Assembly: GCF_902498995.1 (NCBI RefSeq)
Contig: NZ_CABVLY010000017.1
Span: forward strand, 62,001-126,000
Source of the DNA: Burkholderia anthina
GTDB lineage: Bacteria > Pseudomonadota > Gammaproteobacteria > Burkholderiales > Burkholderiaceae
Direction: 5' to 3'
DNA: 64,000 nt
In this document: positions 1-9,260 of the stretch, in pieces
How positions within the stretch are numbered: the first letter of the stretch is position 1
Layout of the letters: every line of letters begins with the position of its first letter
Position numbers and translations under genes: made by a program
The notes under the pieces: model-generated
Told to the model about the DNA's origin: nothing
Database searches by the model: none
What the model saw: only the letters and a program-made list of their open reading frames with translations

Positions 1-232
1 CGGCGTCGTTCAGTACGGTGACGACGACGTGTGCGCCGTCGACGGCCCCGGCCGGCGTATCGAAGGCCGCGACGCCGTCGATGGCGAGCGCGTCGGCCTT
101 CGCGCGCGTGCGGTTCCACGCGCGGACGACGAAGCCCTTGCGGGCGAGGTTGCGGGCGATGGGCGTGCCCATCACGCCGACGCCGAGGACGGCGACCTGC
201 GTGCGGGTTTGCTGCGTCGTGGACGTGCTCAT
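1..232 (-). CDS. NAD(P)-dependent oxidoreductase, 3-hydroxyisobutyrate dehydrogenase-like (C-terminus off window)
   Basis: Only the first 77 residues are present; the gene runs off the left edge. The N-terminus has a Rossmann dinucleotide motif (VAVLGVGVMGTPIARNL, about residues 13-29) followed by an arginine-rich NADP-preferring strand end (WNRTRAKA). This matches the 6-phosphogluconate / 3-hydroxyisobutyrate dehydrogenase superfamily, which uses NAD(P) to oxidise beta-hydroxy acids or reduce related carbonyls. The ATG shares an ATGA overlap with the stop of the upstream MFS gene, so the two are translationally coupled. The substrate cannot be inferred from this fragment. Confidence 0.8.
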   Translation of the reverse strand, partial: MSTSTTQQTRTQVAVLGVGVMGTPIARNLARKGFVVRAWNRTRAKADALAIDGVAAFDTPAGAVDGAHVVVTVLNDA

Positions 233-1461
233 GAGTTTGCTCCTGTCGAACCTGTGGATGAAGCGGAAGCGGAATCGGAAGAGGCGTCCGGGCGCATGGA
301 CGCGAGCGCGAGGATCAGGGCCAGCGCGGCGAGCGCGACGCCGACCCACACCGACGACACGAAGCCGAGCCCGGCATTGATCGCCACGCCGCCGAGCCAC
401 GGGCCGACGGTGTTGCCGACGTTGAAGGCGGACGTGTTGGCCGTCGTCGCGAGCGTCGGCGCATGCGGCGCTTCCGCGATCGCGCGGGCCTGCAGCGCGG
501 GATTGATCGAAAACGCCGCCACGCCGAACGCGGCCAGCGCGGCGATCGCGCCGATCGGGCTGTGCGCCAGGATGCCGAACGCGGCCATCGTGACGGTCAG
601 GGCCGCGAGGCCCGCGCAGAGGATGCCGCGCGGATGGCGATCGGTATAGCGGCCGCCGACGAGGGTGCCCGCGAAACAGCCGATCCCGAACAGCGCCTGC
701 AAGGCCGGCACGCTCGCGCGGGAGAAGCCGCCGACCTCGGTGAAGATCGGCGAGAAATAGCTGTACGCGGCGAACAGGCCGGCCTGGCTCAGCGCCGAAA
801 TGCCGAGCGCGAGCCACAGCCGTGGCCGCCGGAACGACGCGAATTCGCGCGCGACGCCGTGATAGGGCGGCCGCGCCTGGGCGGGCACGACCCACGCGGT
901 CGCCACGAGGCTCAGCACGGCCAGCACCGTGACGGCCCAGAAGCTCGCGCGCCAGCCGTACTGCTCGCCGATCAGCGTGCCGAACGGCGCGCCCGCGATG
1001 TTGGCGATCGTCAGGCCGCCGAACATGACCGCGAGCGCGCGGCCTTTCGCGCGGGGGCCGGCGAGATCGATCGCGAGCAGCGAGCCGATCCCGAAGAACG
1101 CGCCCTGCGCGAACGCCGCGACGACACGCGAGATCATCAGCAGTGCATAGCTCGTCGCGACCGCGCCGAGCGCCTGGCCGGCCACGAACACGCCGAGCAG
1201 CACGAGCAGCGCTGTCTTGCGGCGCACGCGCAGAAACGCGAGCGTCATCGCCGGGCCGCCAACCACGACGCCGGCCGCATAGCCGGAGATCAGCAGGCCG
1301 GCCGTCGGGATCGACGTGCCGAATTCATGCGCGAGCAGCGGCAGCAGCCCCGACACCATCACTTCGGTGGTGCCGATGCAGAACACGGTGAGACCGAGCA
1401 CGAAGACCGCGAACGGCAGCCGTGCCGCGGGATGTGAAACGGAAGAAAGCGAGGTATCCAT
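229..1461 (-). CDS. MFS transporter, DHA1 drug-efflux type (AraJ/Cmx-like)
   Basis: 410 residues, the usual length for a 12-helix major facilitator. Hydrophobic helices run throughout, with the GTTEVMVSGLLP segment near residue 30 that is common in sugar-efflux/chloramphenicol-efflux type DHA1 members. It is expected to be an inner-membrane proton antiporter exporting a small toxic compound. The start at 1461 is chosen because AAGGA lies just upstream; the longer open frame reads through the TetR gene. The gene sits 52 bp downstream of a tetR-type gene on the same strand and a candidate operator lies in that gap, so it is probably the main target of that repressor. The exported substrate is unknown. 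Confidence 0.88.
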   Translation of the reverse strand: MDTSLSSVSHPAARLPFAVFVLGLTVFCIGTTEVMVSGLLPLLAHEFGTSIPTAGLLISGYAAGVVVGGPAMTLAFLRVRRKTALLVLLGVFVAGQALGAVATSYALLMISRVVAAFAQGAFFGIGSLLAIDLAGPRAKGRALAVMFGGLTIANIAGAPFGTLIGEQYGWRASFWAVTVLAVLSLVATAWVVPAQARPPYHGVAREFASFRRPRLWLALGISALSQAGLFAAYSYFSPIFTEVGGFSRASVPALQALFGIGCFAGTLVGGRYTDRHPRGILCAGLAALTVTMAAFGILAHSPIGAIAALAAFGVAAFSINPALQARAIAEAPHAPTLATTANTSAFNVGNTVGPWLGGVAINAGLGFVSSVWVGVALAALALILALASMRPDASSDSASASSTGSTGANS

Positions 1462-1474
1462 CGGATGTCCTTTT

Positions 1475-1499
1475 TGTGGAACGATCATTCCATAATTGG
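1475..1499. promoter_or_regulatory. Candidate TetR operator upstream of the MFS gene
   Basis: Contains the near-perfect palindrome TGGAACGATCATTCCA (1477-1492) followed by TAATTGG. The same element, 18 of 25 positions identical, lies at 2113-2137 upstream of the tetR gene. The element begins 14 bp from the MFS start codon, which is consistent with repression. Confidence 0.55.
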
Positions 1500-1513
1500 G
1501 CAAAAAATTTTGC

Positions 1514-2098
1514 TCAGCCGAGCGCGCGCAGTGTCCGGTCCATGATGGCGATGAGCCGCTTCCGGTCCTTGCCGGTCGAGGTTTTCGCGAGCACACGCAG
1601 CCCCTGCATCGCGTTGAACACGAACCATGCGAGATCTTCGGCGTGGCCGGCGGCGTCGATTTCGCCGGTTGCCTGGCCGCGCTCGATGGCCTCCTGGATG
1701 CCCGCGCGCATGATCCGGAAGTTCTCGCGCACGAGCTCCGCCACATGCGCGTCGCGGCTCGCGCGTTCGATCGCCGTATTCGTCGCGAGGCAGCCGCGCT
1801 TCCGGGCTGCGTTCAGATCGTCGTCGACGACGCCGACCAGCAGCGTGCGCAAGCAGTCCAGCACGGGGCCCGGCCCGCGAAGCAGGTCGACGTTCTCGCG
1901 CGAACGCCGGTTGTAGCGCAGCATGGCCTGCTCGAACAGGCCGTCCTTGCTCGTGTACGCCGCATACAGGCTGCCGCGGCCGAGGCCGGTGGCCTGCACG
2001 AGATCCTGCGCGGACGTCGCCTCGTAGCCGTAGCGCCAGAAGGTGTCCATCACGGCGTCGAGCACCGCGTCTTCGTCGAATTCCCTGGGGCGCGCCAT
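1514..2098 (-). CDS. TetR/AcrR family transcriptional regulator
   Basis: 194 residues. The N-terminal helix-turn-helix spans roughly residues 10-55 (MARPREFDEDAVLDAVMDTF, then TSAQDLVQATGLGRGSLYAA and a YTSKDGLF segment), which is the canonical TetR signature. The C-terminal ligand-binding domain is generic. The start at 2098 is preferred over an upstream methionine because it begins at the conserved MARPREFD motif and has a GGAAATG-type ribosome site. It probably represses itself and the downstream MFS/oxidoreductase pair through the two matching sites at 1475-1499 and 2113-2137. The inducer is unknown. Confidence 0.92.
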   Translation of the reverse strand: MARPREFDEDAVLDAVMDTFWRYGYEATSAQDLVQATGLGRGSLYAAYTSKDGLFEQAMLRYNRRSRENVDLLRGPGPVLDCLRTLLVGVVDDDLNAARKRGCLATNTAIERASRDAHVAELVRENFRIMRAGIQEAIERGQATGEIDAAGHAEDLAWFVFNAMQGLRVLAKTSTGKDRKRLIAIMDRTLRALG

Positions 2099-2112
2099 CG
2101 CATTTCCAGAAT

Positions 2113-2137
2113 TGTTGAATGACTGTACCATAATCGG
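2113..2137. promoter_or_regulatory. Candidate TetR operator upstream of tetR
   Basis: Shares 18 of 25 bases, including the block CCATAATCGG (CCATAATTGG in the other copy), with the element before the MFS gene. Both copies begin 14-15 bp upstream of a start codon in the same orientation. This supports autoregulation plus repression of the MFS gene. Confidence 0.5.
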
Positions 2138-2215
2138 TAGGCGCGCGGCCGTCAAGCGGGACGGCGGGGATCTCTGGAGAAGCGCGGGGTGTCGGCGACA
2201 CCCCGCGTCGGTGCA

Positions 2216-2812
2216 TCAGGCGTTGGCCGCCGGCTCCGGAAACACCGGCTCGCCCAGCGTCAGCATCAACCGGTTCGCCCACGCGAAGATCGCGATGGCA
2301 TGCGACAGGTCGAGAATTTCCTCATGCGTGAGCCCTTCCGCTTCGAGCGCGGCGATGTCGTGCTCGCCGACCGCGTCGGGCCGTTCGGTCAGCGCGATCG
2401 CATAGCGGATGATCGCGCGTTCGCGCGCGGTCGTGCCGGCGCTGGCCGGATCGTCGAACACCTGTTCGATCGCATCGGTGCGTTTCGCGAGCTGCGTGAA
2501 GCGTTGCGCATGCACCGACGCGCAATACACGCAGCCGTTCACGCGCGACACGGCCGTGCTTGCCAGCTCGCGCTCCGCGCGCGACAGCCCGCCGGGGCCG
2601 TACATGATCGCGTTGAACACGCCCGAGCGCTGCCGCAGGATCTCGGGCAGATGGACGAGCAGCAGGTAATAGTCGGACGTTTTCGCATGCGGGTGGCTCG
2701 CTTCGAGCACCGCGAGCTGGTCGGCCGTTGCGCCGTCGAGCGGCACGGTGTCGAGCCACGCGCGCCAGCCGAGCGTGTCGGACGTGAAGCCGTGGGCGGG
2801 CGTGGTCGTCAT
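2216..2812 (-). CDS. Peroxidase-related CMD-domain protein (AhpD-like, Avi_7169 type)
   Basis: 198 residues of the carboxymuconolactone decarboxylase/AhpD fold. The redox motif CVYCASVHAQRF (about residues 92-103) has the CxxC(x)3H arrangement used by alkylhydroperoxidase D-like thiol proteins. Domain order matches the all-alpha peroxidase-related enzymes. It overlaps the stop of the preceding CMD gene by ATGA, so the two paralogues are co-translated. A role as a thiol peroxidase detoxifying a product of the neighbouring flavin monooxygenase is inference; the true substrate is unknown. Confidence 0.85.
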   Translation of the reverse strand: MTTTPAHGFTSDTLGWRAWLDTVPLDGATADQLAVLEASHPHAKTSDYYLLLVHLPEILRQRSGVFNAIMYGPGGLSRAERELASTAVSRVNGCVYCASVHAQRFTQLAKRTDAIEQVFDDPASAGTTARERAIIRYAIALTERPDAVGEHDIAALEAEGLTHEEILDLSHAIAIFAWANRLMLTLGEPVFPEPAANA

Positions 2813-3339
2813 GCGGCCTCCTTGCCGGCGCGTGCCTGCAACGCGCGCGCGGCCGCGGCGACGCGCAATTGATAGGTCACGAACGCGACGAGTTGCGACA
2901 GCGCGACGATCGCCGGCGTCGTGAGCCCGGCCGATTTCAGCGCATCGAGATCGGACCGCCGCGCATCGACAGGCGACAGCGTCAGCCGGCGTGCATGCGC
3001 GAGCAGTGCGCCGATGCGTGGCGGCAGCGCGTCGAACGCATCGGCGTCCGCATGCGCGATGTCGTCCGGCGTGCCGCCCGCATCGAGCAGTCGCGTGCGA
3101 TAGGTTGCGGCGAGTGCATGCGCGTTCGCGCGCCGCGCGACGTACCGCGCCGCATGCAATCGTTCGACCAGCGAAAGATCGGGCAGCGCGGGATCGAACA
3201 GCGCGGCTTCGCTCGATCGCGTATGCAGCAGCACCTTGTCGCGGGCACGACGCAGGGCGGTTACCGCATCGCCGTCGCGCAAGCCGGCGACGGCGTCGAT
3301 CGTATCCGGCGTGGCGGCCGGCGTGACGGGTTCGGTCAT
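2809..3339 (-). CDS. CMD domain protein (Avi_7170 type)
   Basis: 176 residues, related in fold to the downstream AhpD-like protein but without a CxxC motif: the corresponding helix region carries no cysteine pair. It would therefore be non-catalytic as a thiol peroxidase, or a partner subunit. The start at 3339 follows GGAACC. Its stop overlaps the start of the next gene by ATGA. It lies 43 bp after the flavin monooxygenase gene, so LysR, monooxygenase, CMD protein and AhpD-like protein form one minus-strand operon. Confidence 0.8.
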   Translation of the reverse strand: MTEPVTPAATPDTIDAVAGLRDGDAVTALRRARDKVLLHTRSSEAALFDPALPDLSLVERLHAARYVARRANAHALAATYRTRLLDAGGTPDDIAHADADAFDALPPRIGALLAHARRLTLSPVDARRSDLDALKSAGLTTPAIVALSQLVAFVTYQLRVAAAARALQARAGKEAA

Positions 3340-3382
3340 CGTGGTGGGTTCCGTTTTCGAGAGTCGTTGATCGCAGTGGTTT

Positions 3383-4819
3383 TCATGCATCGGTGTCGGC
3401 GTCGCGCCATTCGTCGCCTTGCAGTTCGGCGTTCGCGAACGCGACGAGCGCGTCGTAGTGGCGGTCGCGATCGGCATCGAACAGCCGGCTCGCGATGCCG
3501 CGCGCGAGCCGTTCGGCGCCGGCGCTGATCGCGGGGATGTCGCCGGACAGCTTGCCGTGGCTGAGGCTCGCCGCATGGTTGAAGCAATGAATGCGCGTGA
3601 TGGCCGGGCATGCGCCGGGCTCGCGCTCCTGGAACGCGAACGCGGGGCCGAGATCGGGCGACTCGGCGAGCTCGTCGAGCGACGTGTCCGGTTCGGGACG
3701 ATAGCGATCCTTCCAGCGCCGCACGTGCGGCCCGAACGATGCGAATTCCGCGCGCGTCGTCCAGTCCGAATGAAAACCCGTCGCGAAGATCAGGAAGTCG
3801 ACCGTGTAGCGGCCGCGCGGCGTGATCACGTCGAGGCCGTCCGCGTGTTCGACGAGCGTGTCGACCGGGCTGCCCGGATGGAAATACGCATGCGCATGCC
3901 GGGACACGCGCAGCACGCTGTCGCGCGGCGGCGGTGTCTGCGACGTCAGCGCGTAGTGCATGAAGCGCCACTTCGTCGCGTCGTCGAGATCGGCGTAGCC
4001 GTGCACGAGGCCGGGGCTGCCGATGCCCGTCAGCTTGTTGATGCGCGGAATGTCCGCACGGCGGAAGAACAGGTCGACGCGTGCGGCGCCGGCTTCGAGC
4101 GCCGTGCCCGCATTGTCGAACGCGGACGCACCCGCGCCGACCACGCCGACGCGCTTGCCGGCGAGCGCCGCGAAATCGATCGGCTCCGACGAGTGGGCCC
4201 AACGCGTGCGCGGCGCACGTTGCGCGACGGGCGGCACGTACGGGCCGCCGAGTCCGTCGCGGCCGGTGGCCAGCACGACGTGCCGCGCGAGCAGCGTGTC
4301 GCCTTCGCCGTTTGCGCGGACGTCGAGCGCGAGCAGGCCGTCGTCGCGCGGACGCAGCGCGACGAGCGAGGTGTCGTTGCGCACCTGCAGATCGAGCACG
4401 TGGCGATACCAGCGCAGGTAATCCATCCATTGCGTGCGCGGGATCTTGTAGAGCGCATCCCATGCATCGTGGCCGTATTGCGCTTCGAACCACGCGCGGA
4501 ACGTCAGCGCGGGGAGTCCCAGCGCGGGGCCGGTGAGTTGCTTCGGCGAACGCAGCGTCTCCATGCGCGCGAACGTGATCCACGGGCCTTCGTAACCGGC
4601 CGGCGCGCGGTCGATCACGCACTGGTTGTCGATGCCGAGCAGACGCAGTTCGGCCGACGCGGCGAGCCCCGCCATGCCGCCGCCGACGATGGCGACGTCG
4701 AGCACGCGCGTGCCGTCGACGGTGCGCGGCGGCACCCACGACGGGGCGGGCAAATCGAGCCAGCGAAGATCCTGCGCGAGCCGCGCTTCGAGGGCTGCGA
4801 GTGTGGCGGGCGTCGTCAT
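3383..4819 (-). CDS. FAD/NAD(P)-binding flavin monooxygenase-like oxidoreductase
   Basis: 478 residues with two dinucleotide-binding motifs: VAIVGGGMAGLAASAEL near residue 42 (FAD) and VGVVGAGASAFDNAG in the middle (NADPH). This two-dinucleotide-domain layout is that of class B flavin monooxygenases and related ornithine hydroxylases, enzymes that insert one oxygen atom at nitrogen, sulfur or carbon. I see no clear FxGxxxHxxxW Baeyer-Villiger fingerprint. The ATG overlaps the LysR stop (ATGA), so it is probably controlled by that regulator. Its substrate may be what the divergent ABC transporter imports; this is inference. Confidence 0.82.
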   Translation of the reverse strand: MTTPATLAALEARLAQDLRWLDLPAPSWVPPRTVDGTRVLDVAIVGGGMAGLAASAELRLLGIDNQCVIDRAPAGYEGPWITFARMETLRSPKQLTGPALGLPALTFRAWFEAQYGHDAWDALYKIPRTQWMDYLRWYRHVLDLQVRNDTSLVALRPRDDGLLALDVRANGEGDTLLARHVVLATGRDGLGGPYVPPVAQRAPRTRWAHSSEPIDFAALAGKRVGVVGAGASAFDNAGTALEAGAARVDLFFRRADIPRINKLTGIGSPGLVHGYADLDDATKWRFMHYALTSQTPPPRDSVLRVSRHAHAYFHPGSPVDTLVEHADGLDVITPRGRYTVDFLIFATGFHSDWTTRAEFASFGPHVRRWKDRYRPEPDTSLDELAESPDLGPAFAFQEREPGACPAITRIHCFNHAASLSHGKLSGDIPAISAGAERLARGIASRLFDADRDRHYDALVAFANAELQGDEWRDADTDA

Positions 4820-5838
4820 GCGGCCTCCCGGCGCGTCCGGCGCGTGCGTGCGGTGCCCGCAGCGCGTGCGGCCCGGGTCGAGCGATCCGGGCGCAGCCGG
4901 TCGCCGCGCAGCAGCGCGTCGTGCGCCGCGGCGTCGTGAAAGATCACGTCGTCGAGCAGCGTGCGCGTCGTGCGATGCAACGCGTCGAGCAGCGCGTCGA
5001 CGGCGGCCGTGCGCGCTTTGCCGGCCGGTGTCGCGACGCCGAACGCGAACGGGATGTCGACGTCGAGCGGGCGCGCGACGACGCCGTCCACCGGCAGCGC
5101 GACGCCGGTCGCGGGATCGACGATGCCGATTCCGACGCCCGCGCGCGCGGCCATCACGGCATTCAACGATGCATTGGTTTCGATGAATACGCGCGCATCG
5201 ACGCGTGCGGCGGCGAATGCGGCATCGATCCGCTGGCGCAGCCGGTGCCGGTTCGCGACCGTCACGATGCGGCGCCGCGCGAGATCGCGCAGCGCGATGC
5301 GCGGCTTCGTCGCGAGCGGATCGTCGGCGGGCAACACGGCGACGCATGGCGTCTGCGCGATCCAGTGCACGTCGAGCCCTGCATGCGCCATCGGCAGCGT
5401 GACGACGCCGATATCGGCGGTGCCGGCCAGCACCTCGTGCACGACGTGTTCGGCCGACTCGCTGCGCAACTGATAGTGCGGCGCATGCGCGCCGTCGGGC
5501 AGCGCGGCAAGCGCGGTCGGCACGAGCGTGGCCGCGAGCGAAGGCGTCGCCGCGATGCGCACGGGTTCGGCCGTTTCGTCGCCGAGTGCGCGGGCACGCG
5601 CTTCGATCGCGCGCAGCCCGACGAGCGAGCGCTCGACTTCCTCGTAGAGCAGGAACGCGCGCCGCGTCGGCGTCACGCGCGGGCCGTGCCGGTCGAACAG
5701 CGCGTAGCCGAGATCGGCTTCGAGCTCCTGGATCTGCCGCGTGACGGCCGGCTGCGAGCGGCCGAGCAGTTCGCCCGCGCCGGTCACGCTGCCGGCCGAC
5801 ATGACCGCGGAAAAGGCTTCGAGTTGATGCAGCTCCAT
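4816..5838 (-). CDS. LysR family transcriptional regulator
   Basis: 340 residues. Residues 1-60 form the winged helix-turn-helix (MELHQLEAFSAVMSAGSVTG, then a SQPAVTRQI recognition helix), followed by a substrate-binding effector domain. The tail beyond about residue 300 is arginine-rich and longer than usual for the family. It is the first gene of the minus-strand operon and is divergent from the ABC transporter genes, the classic arrangement for a LysR that controls both directions. The start at 5838 follows GGAACG and begins at the conserved MELHQLEAF. Confidence 0.9.
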   Translation of the reverse strand: MELHQLEAFSAVMSAGSVTGAGELLGRSQPAVTRQIQELEADLGYALFDRHGPRVTPTRRAFLLYEEVERSLVGLRAIEARARALGDETAEPVRIAATPSLAATLVPTALAALPDGAHAPHYQLRSESAEHVVHEVLAGTADIGVVTLPMAHAGLDVHWIAQTPCVAVLPADDPLATKPRIALRDLARRRIVTVANRHRLRQRIDAAFAAARVDARVFIETNASLNAVMAARAGVGIGIVDPATGVALPVDGVVARPLDVDIPFAFGVATPAGKARTAAVDALLDALHRTTRTLLDDVIFHDAAAHDALLRGDRLRPDRSTRAARAAGTARTRRTRREAA

Positions 5839-6192
5839 GACGCGTTCCGATGATGCGATTTGCGCATTGTAGGAGTACGAGCATGCGTGATTCATATAAT
5901 GATTTTTGCTATCGACAGCGCGAAACATGCGAAGCGCACGCGTGCCGCGACGGCCGGTCATGCATGCGCGCGCATCGGCCGCCATCGGCGCCGCGCGTGA
6001 AACGTCAATCGAATCAACGTGCTGCGCCGTGCGCCGGTGCGGCGCGCGACGCGCGAACCGCGGGACACCGTCGCGCGTGCGCTTCGCTTCGCGCCGTGCG
6101 CGATATCGATATGCGCAAAACTTCGTTGGAACGCCCTGAACCGGATGGTTACATGCCCTCACTCTTTTCGATCGACTGAAGCTGGGGGACGC
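5839..6192. promoter_or_regulatory. Divergent promoter region, lysR / ABC transporter
   Basis: 354 bp without a convincing gene. It holds AT-rich sequence around 5885-5910, including a TATAAT hexamer at 5895-5900 on the plus strand and ATTGTA at 5866-5871 (TACAAT on the minus strand, a plausible -10 for lysR). No good -35 element accompanies the TATAAT. LysR control of both directions is expected but no specific site could be fixed. Confidence 0.4.
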
Positions 6193-7386
6193 ATGAACGT
6201 TTCGGGGAACGACACACGCGGCGCATGGCGGCGCGTGCTGGGCACGGTGGCGGCGCTGGCTGCCGCATGGGGTTTGTCGACGGGCGGCGCGCTCGCGGCG
6301 GGTGTGGCGGGCGAGCCGGTCGTGATCGGCGTGAGCGGGCCGCTCACCGGGCAGGACGCGCAATACGGCGAGCAGTGGAAGCGCGGTTTCGATCTCGCGC
6401 TCGACGAGATCAACGGCAGCGGCGGCATTCATGGCCGGCCGCTCGCGATCGACTTCCAGGACAGCCGCAGCGATCCGCGCCAGGCCGTGGCGATCGCACA
6501 GAAATTCGTCGCGGACCCGCGCGTCGTGATCGAGCTCGGCGACTTCTCCAGCGCGACGTCGATGGCCGCGTCGCCGATCTATCAGCGCGGGCAACTGATC
6601 CAGTTCGGCTTCACGAACTCGCATCCGGATTTCACGAAGGGCGGCGACTATCTGTGGAGCACCGCGTTGAGCCAGGCCGAAGAGCAGCCGCTGCTCGCGC
6701 GCTACGCGGTGAAGGAACTCGGCTTCAAGCGGATCGCGGTGCTGTACCTGAACACCGACTGGGGCCGCACCAGCAAGGACATCTTCGCGAAGGCAGCGAC
6801 GGGGCTCGGCGCGCAGGTCGTCGCGGCCGAGGGCTACCAGCCGACGGAGAAGGATTTCCGCTCGACGCTCGTGCGCATCGGTGAATCGAAGCCCGATTCG
6901 ATCGTGCTGATTTCGTACTACGCGGACGGCGCGCAGATCGTGCGGCAGGCGCGCACGTCGGGCGTCACGCTGCCGATCGCAGCGGTCGGCTCCGTGTATT
7001 CGCCGAAGTTCCTCGAACTCGGCGGCACGGCTGTGGATGGCGTCTATACGGAATCGAACTTTTTCCCGGCCGAGCCGCGCCCCGAAGTGCAGGCGTTCGT
7101 GCAGCGCTATCGCGCGAAATTCCATACCGATCCGGATTCGTTCGTCGCGCGCGCGTACGACGCGCTGATCCTGTCGGCCGACGTGTTGCGCCGCTACGGC
7201 ACGACGCGCCAGGCCGCGCACGACGGCTTCGCGAAGGTGAGCGACGTGCCGAGCGTGATCTTCGGCAAGGTGCGCTTCGATCCGCAGACGCGCCGCGTCG
7301 CGGGCGCGCGCACCGTGTATCTCGTCGTGAAGCAGGGGCAGTGGGCGCTGTGGGATGGCGCGAAGCCGCAGATCGCGGCGCGCTGA
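6193..7386 (+). CDS. ABC transporter substrate-binding protein, branched-chain amino acid/amide type
   Basis: 397 residues, a typical length for LivK/AmiC-type periplasmic receptors. A signal peptide covers about residues 1-36 (basic start, hydrophobic [10 protein letters not shown], cleavage near GALAAG). The mature start [19 protein letters not shown] is characteristic of the Peripla_BP_6 family. A GGGG-rich ribosome site precedes the ATG at 6193. It leads a four-gene transporter operon. Ligands of this family include amino acids, amides, urea and aromatic acids, and the present one cannot be assigned from sequence. Confidence 0.9.
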   Translation: MNVSGNDTRGAWRRVLGTVAALAAAWGLSTGGALAAGVAGEPVVIGVSGPLTGQDAQYGEQWKRGFDLALDEINGSGGIHGRPLAIDFQDSRSDPRQAVAIAQKFVADPRVVIELGDFSSATSMAASPIYQRGQLIQFGFTNSHPDFTKGGDYLWSTALSQAEEQPLLARYAVKELGFKRIAVLYLNTDWGRTSKDIFAKAATGLGAQVVAAEGYQPTEKDFRSTLVRIGESKPDSIVLISYYADGAQIVRQARTSGVTLPIAAVGSVYSPKFLELGGTAVDGVYTESNFFPAEPRPEVQAFVQRYRAKFHTDPDSFVARAYDALILSADVLRRYGTTRQAAHDGFAKVSDVPSVIFGKVRFDPQTRRVAGARTVYLVVKQGQWALWDGAKPQIAAR

Positions 7387-7438
7387 ATCCGGACGTGAAC
7401 CTGACTCTGACCCGCATGCACAAGACGGACGCATCGTG

Positions 7439-9250
7439 ATGGCTTCCTGGCTCGACTACACGCTCAACGGCCTCATCGTCGGCAACATCTACGCACTGCT
7501 CGCGGTTGGGCTCGCGCTGATCTTCGGCGTGTCGCACCTGATCAACTTCGCGCACGGCTCGGTCTACATGGCCGGCGCGTTCATCGGCTGGCTGTGCCTG
7601 ACGCGCTTCGGGCTACCGCTGCCGGTCGCGCTCGCGGCGGTCGTCGTCGGCTGCGGCGCGCTCGGCATCGCGATCGAGCGGATCGGGCTGCGGCCGCTGC
7701 GCCACGCGGCGCGCATCGCGCCGCTGCTCGCGACGATCGGCATCAGCTTCATCCTCGACCAGCTCGCGCAACTCGTGTTCGGCGCGGACCCGCGCGCGGT
7801 GCCGACGCCGTTGCCCGACTGGCACGTGCGGATCGCCGGCGCGACGCTCGGCGCGCTCGACCTGCTGATCGCCGGCATCGGCATCGCGGCGGCCGCGCTG
7901 CTGTACGGCTTCCTGCGCTTCACGCGGCTCGGCTGGGCCGTGCGCGCGACCGCGCAGGATCGCGACGCCGCGCTGCAGATGGGCGTCGACGTCGATCGCG
8001 TGAACCAGACGGTGTTCGCGATCGCGTGCGCGCTCGGCGGCGTGAGCGGGCTGCTGGTCGGCATGTACTACAACAGCATCGACCCGGCGATGGGTTTCCA
8101 GGCGACGCTGAAGGGCGTGGTCGCGTTGCTGATCGGCGGGCTCGGCAACGTGCCGGGCGCGATCGCGGGCAGCCTGCTGCTCGGTCTCGTCGAGAGCTAC
8201 GGCGTCGCGCTGTTCGGCACGAGCTACCGCGACCTGTTCGCGTTCGGACTGCTGATCGTATTCCTCGTGTGGCGGCCGAACGGGCTGTTCAGCGCGAACC
8301 GCGCGCTGCCGCCGGAGCCGATGACGGGCACCTTCCTCGCGGCCGCGAAGGCGGTGCGCGTGCCGCGTCCGCTGCTCGCTGTGCTGATCGCGCTGGCGGC
8401 CGTGCTGCCGTGGCTCGGTGCGTCGCCGTACGTGCTGCAGACGCTGACCAACGCGTGGCTGTACGGCCTGCTCGCGTTGAGCCTCACGCTCGTCGCGGGC
8501 ACGGTCGGGCAGATCTCGCTCGGCCATGCGGCGCTGCTCGTGATCGGTGCGTACGCGTCGGCGCTGCTGTCGTCGGATCTCGGCTGGTCGCCCGCCGTGA
8601 CGATTCCGTGCGCGGGCGCGATCACCGCCGTGCTCGGCACGCTGCTCGTCTACCCGGCGTTCCGGCTGCGCGGACACTACGTGTCGATCGCGACGCTCGG
8701 CATCGGCGAAGTAGTGAGCCTCGTGATCCTGAACTGGGACAGCCTCACGCGCGGCCCGCTCGGCATCACCGGCATCGCGCCGCTGCCGTGGGCGACGACC
8801 GCGCGCGCCGCGTACTGGTTCACGTTCGCGGTGCTCGTCGTGTTCGCGCTCGTGCAGGTGCGGCTGTTGCGCTCGCATCTCGGCCGCACGCTGCGCGCGG
8901 TGCGCGAGGACGACGTCGCCGCCCGTGCGCACGGCATCGCGCCGAACCGCTACAAGGCGATCGCGTTCGCGGTGGGCGGGGGCGCGGCCGGCGTGAGCGG
9001 CGGCATCGCCGCCCATCTGTACAGCTACATCAATCACCAGACCTTCGATTCTCAGGTGTCGATTCTCGCGCTGACGATGGTGATCCTGGGCGGGCTGGGC
9101 AACGTGCTCGGCGGCATCGTCGGCGCGATTGCACTGATCGGGCTGCCCGAACTGTTCCGCTGGGCGGCCGATTACCGGATGCTGATCTACGGGCTCGTGC
9201 TGCTGCTGCTCGTCCGGTTCCGGCCGCAGGGCCTGCTCGGCACGGTGTGA
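7439..9250 (+). CDS. Fused branched-chain-type ABC permease (LivH-LivM)
   Basis: 603 residues combining two permeases normally encoded separately. The LivH-like half (residues about 1-290, [20 protein letters not shown]) joins a LivM-like half (about 300-603, containing the [14 protein letters not shown] segment). Each half carries many transmembrane helices. The fusion gives a single-chain channel for the HAAT-type importer. The ATG at 7439 directly follows an in-frame GTG that could also serve as start. It sits between the binding-protein gene and the two ATPase genes. Confidence 0.9.
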   Translation: MASWLDYTLNGLIVGNIYALLAVGLALIFGVSHLINFAHGSVYMAGAFIGWLCLTRFGLPLPVALAAVVVGCGALGIAIERIGLRPLRHAARIAPLLATIGISFILDQLAQLVFGADPRAVPTPLPDWHVRIAGATLGALDLLIAGIGIAAAALLYGFLRFTRLGWAVRATAQDRDAALQMGVDVDRVNQTVFAIACALGGVSGLLVGMYYNSIDPAMGFQATLKGVVALLIGGLGNVPGAIAGSLLLGLVESYGVALFGTSYRDLFAFGLLIVFLVWRPNGLFSANRALPPEPMTGTFLAAAKAVRVPRPLLAVLIALAAVLPWLGASPYVLQTLTNAWLYGLLALSLTLVAGTVGQISLGHAALLVIGAYASALLSSDLGWSPAVTIPCAGAITAVLGTLLVYPAFRLRGHYVSIATLGIGEVVSLVILNWDSLTRGPLGITGIAPLPWATTARAAYWFTFAVLVVFALVQVRLLRSHLGRTLRAVREDDVAARAHGIAPNRYKAIAFAVGGGAAGVSGGIAAHLYSYINHQTFDSQVSILALTMVILGGLGNVLGGIVGAIALIGLPELFRWAADYRMLIYGLVLLLLVRFRPQGLLGTV

Positions 9251-9260
9251 GGAAAACGCG

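Noticed and set aside
4801..5853. 350-codon plus-strand frame antisense to the LysR gene
   Set aside because: Composition is typical of a shadow frame (Arg/Ala/Gly-rich), while the minus strand has a clear LysR protein.
5895..5900. TATAAT as a definite promoter for the ABC operon
   Set aside because: No acceptable -35 hexamer at 16-18 bp spacing and nearly 300 bp to the first start codon.
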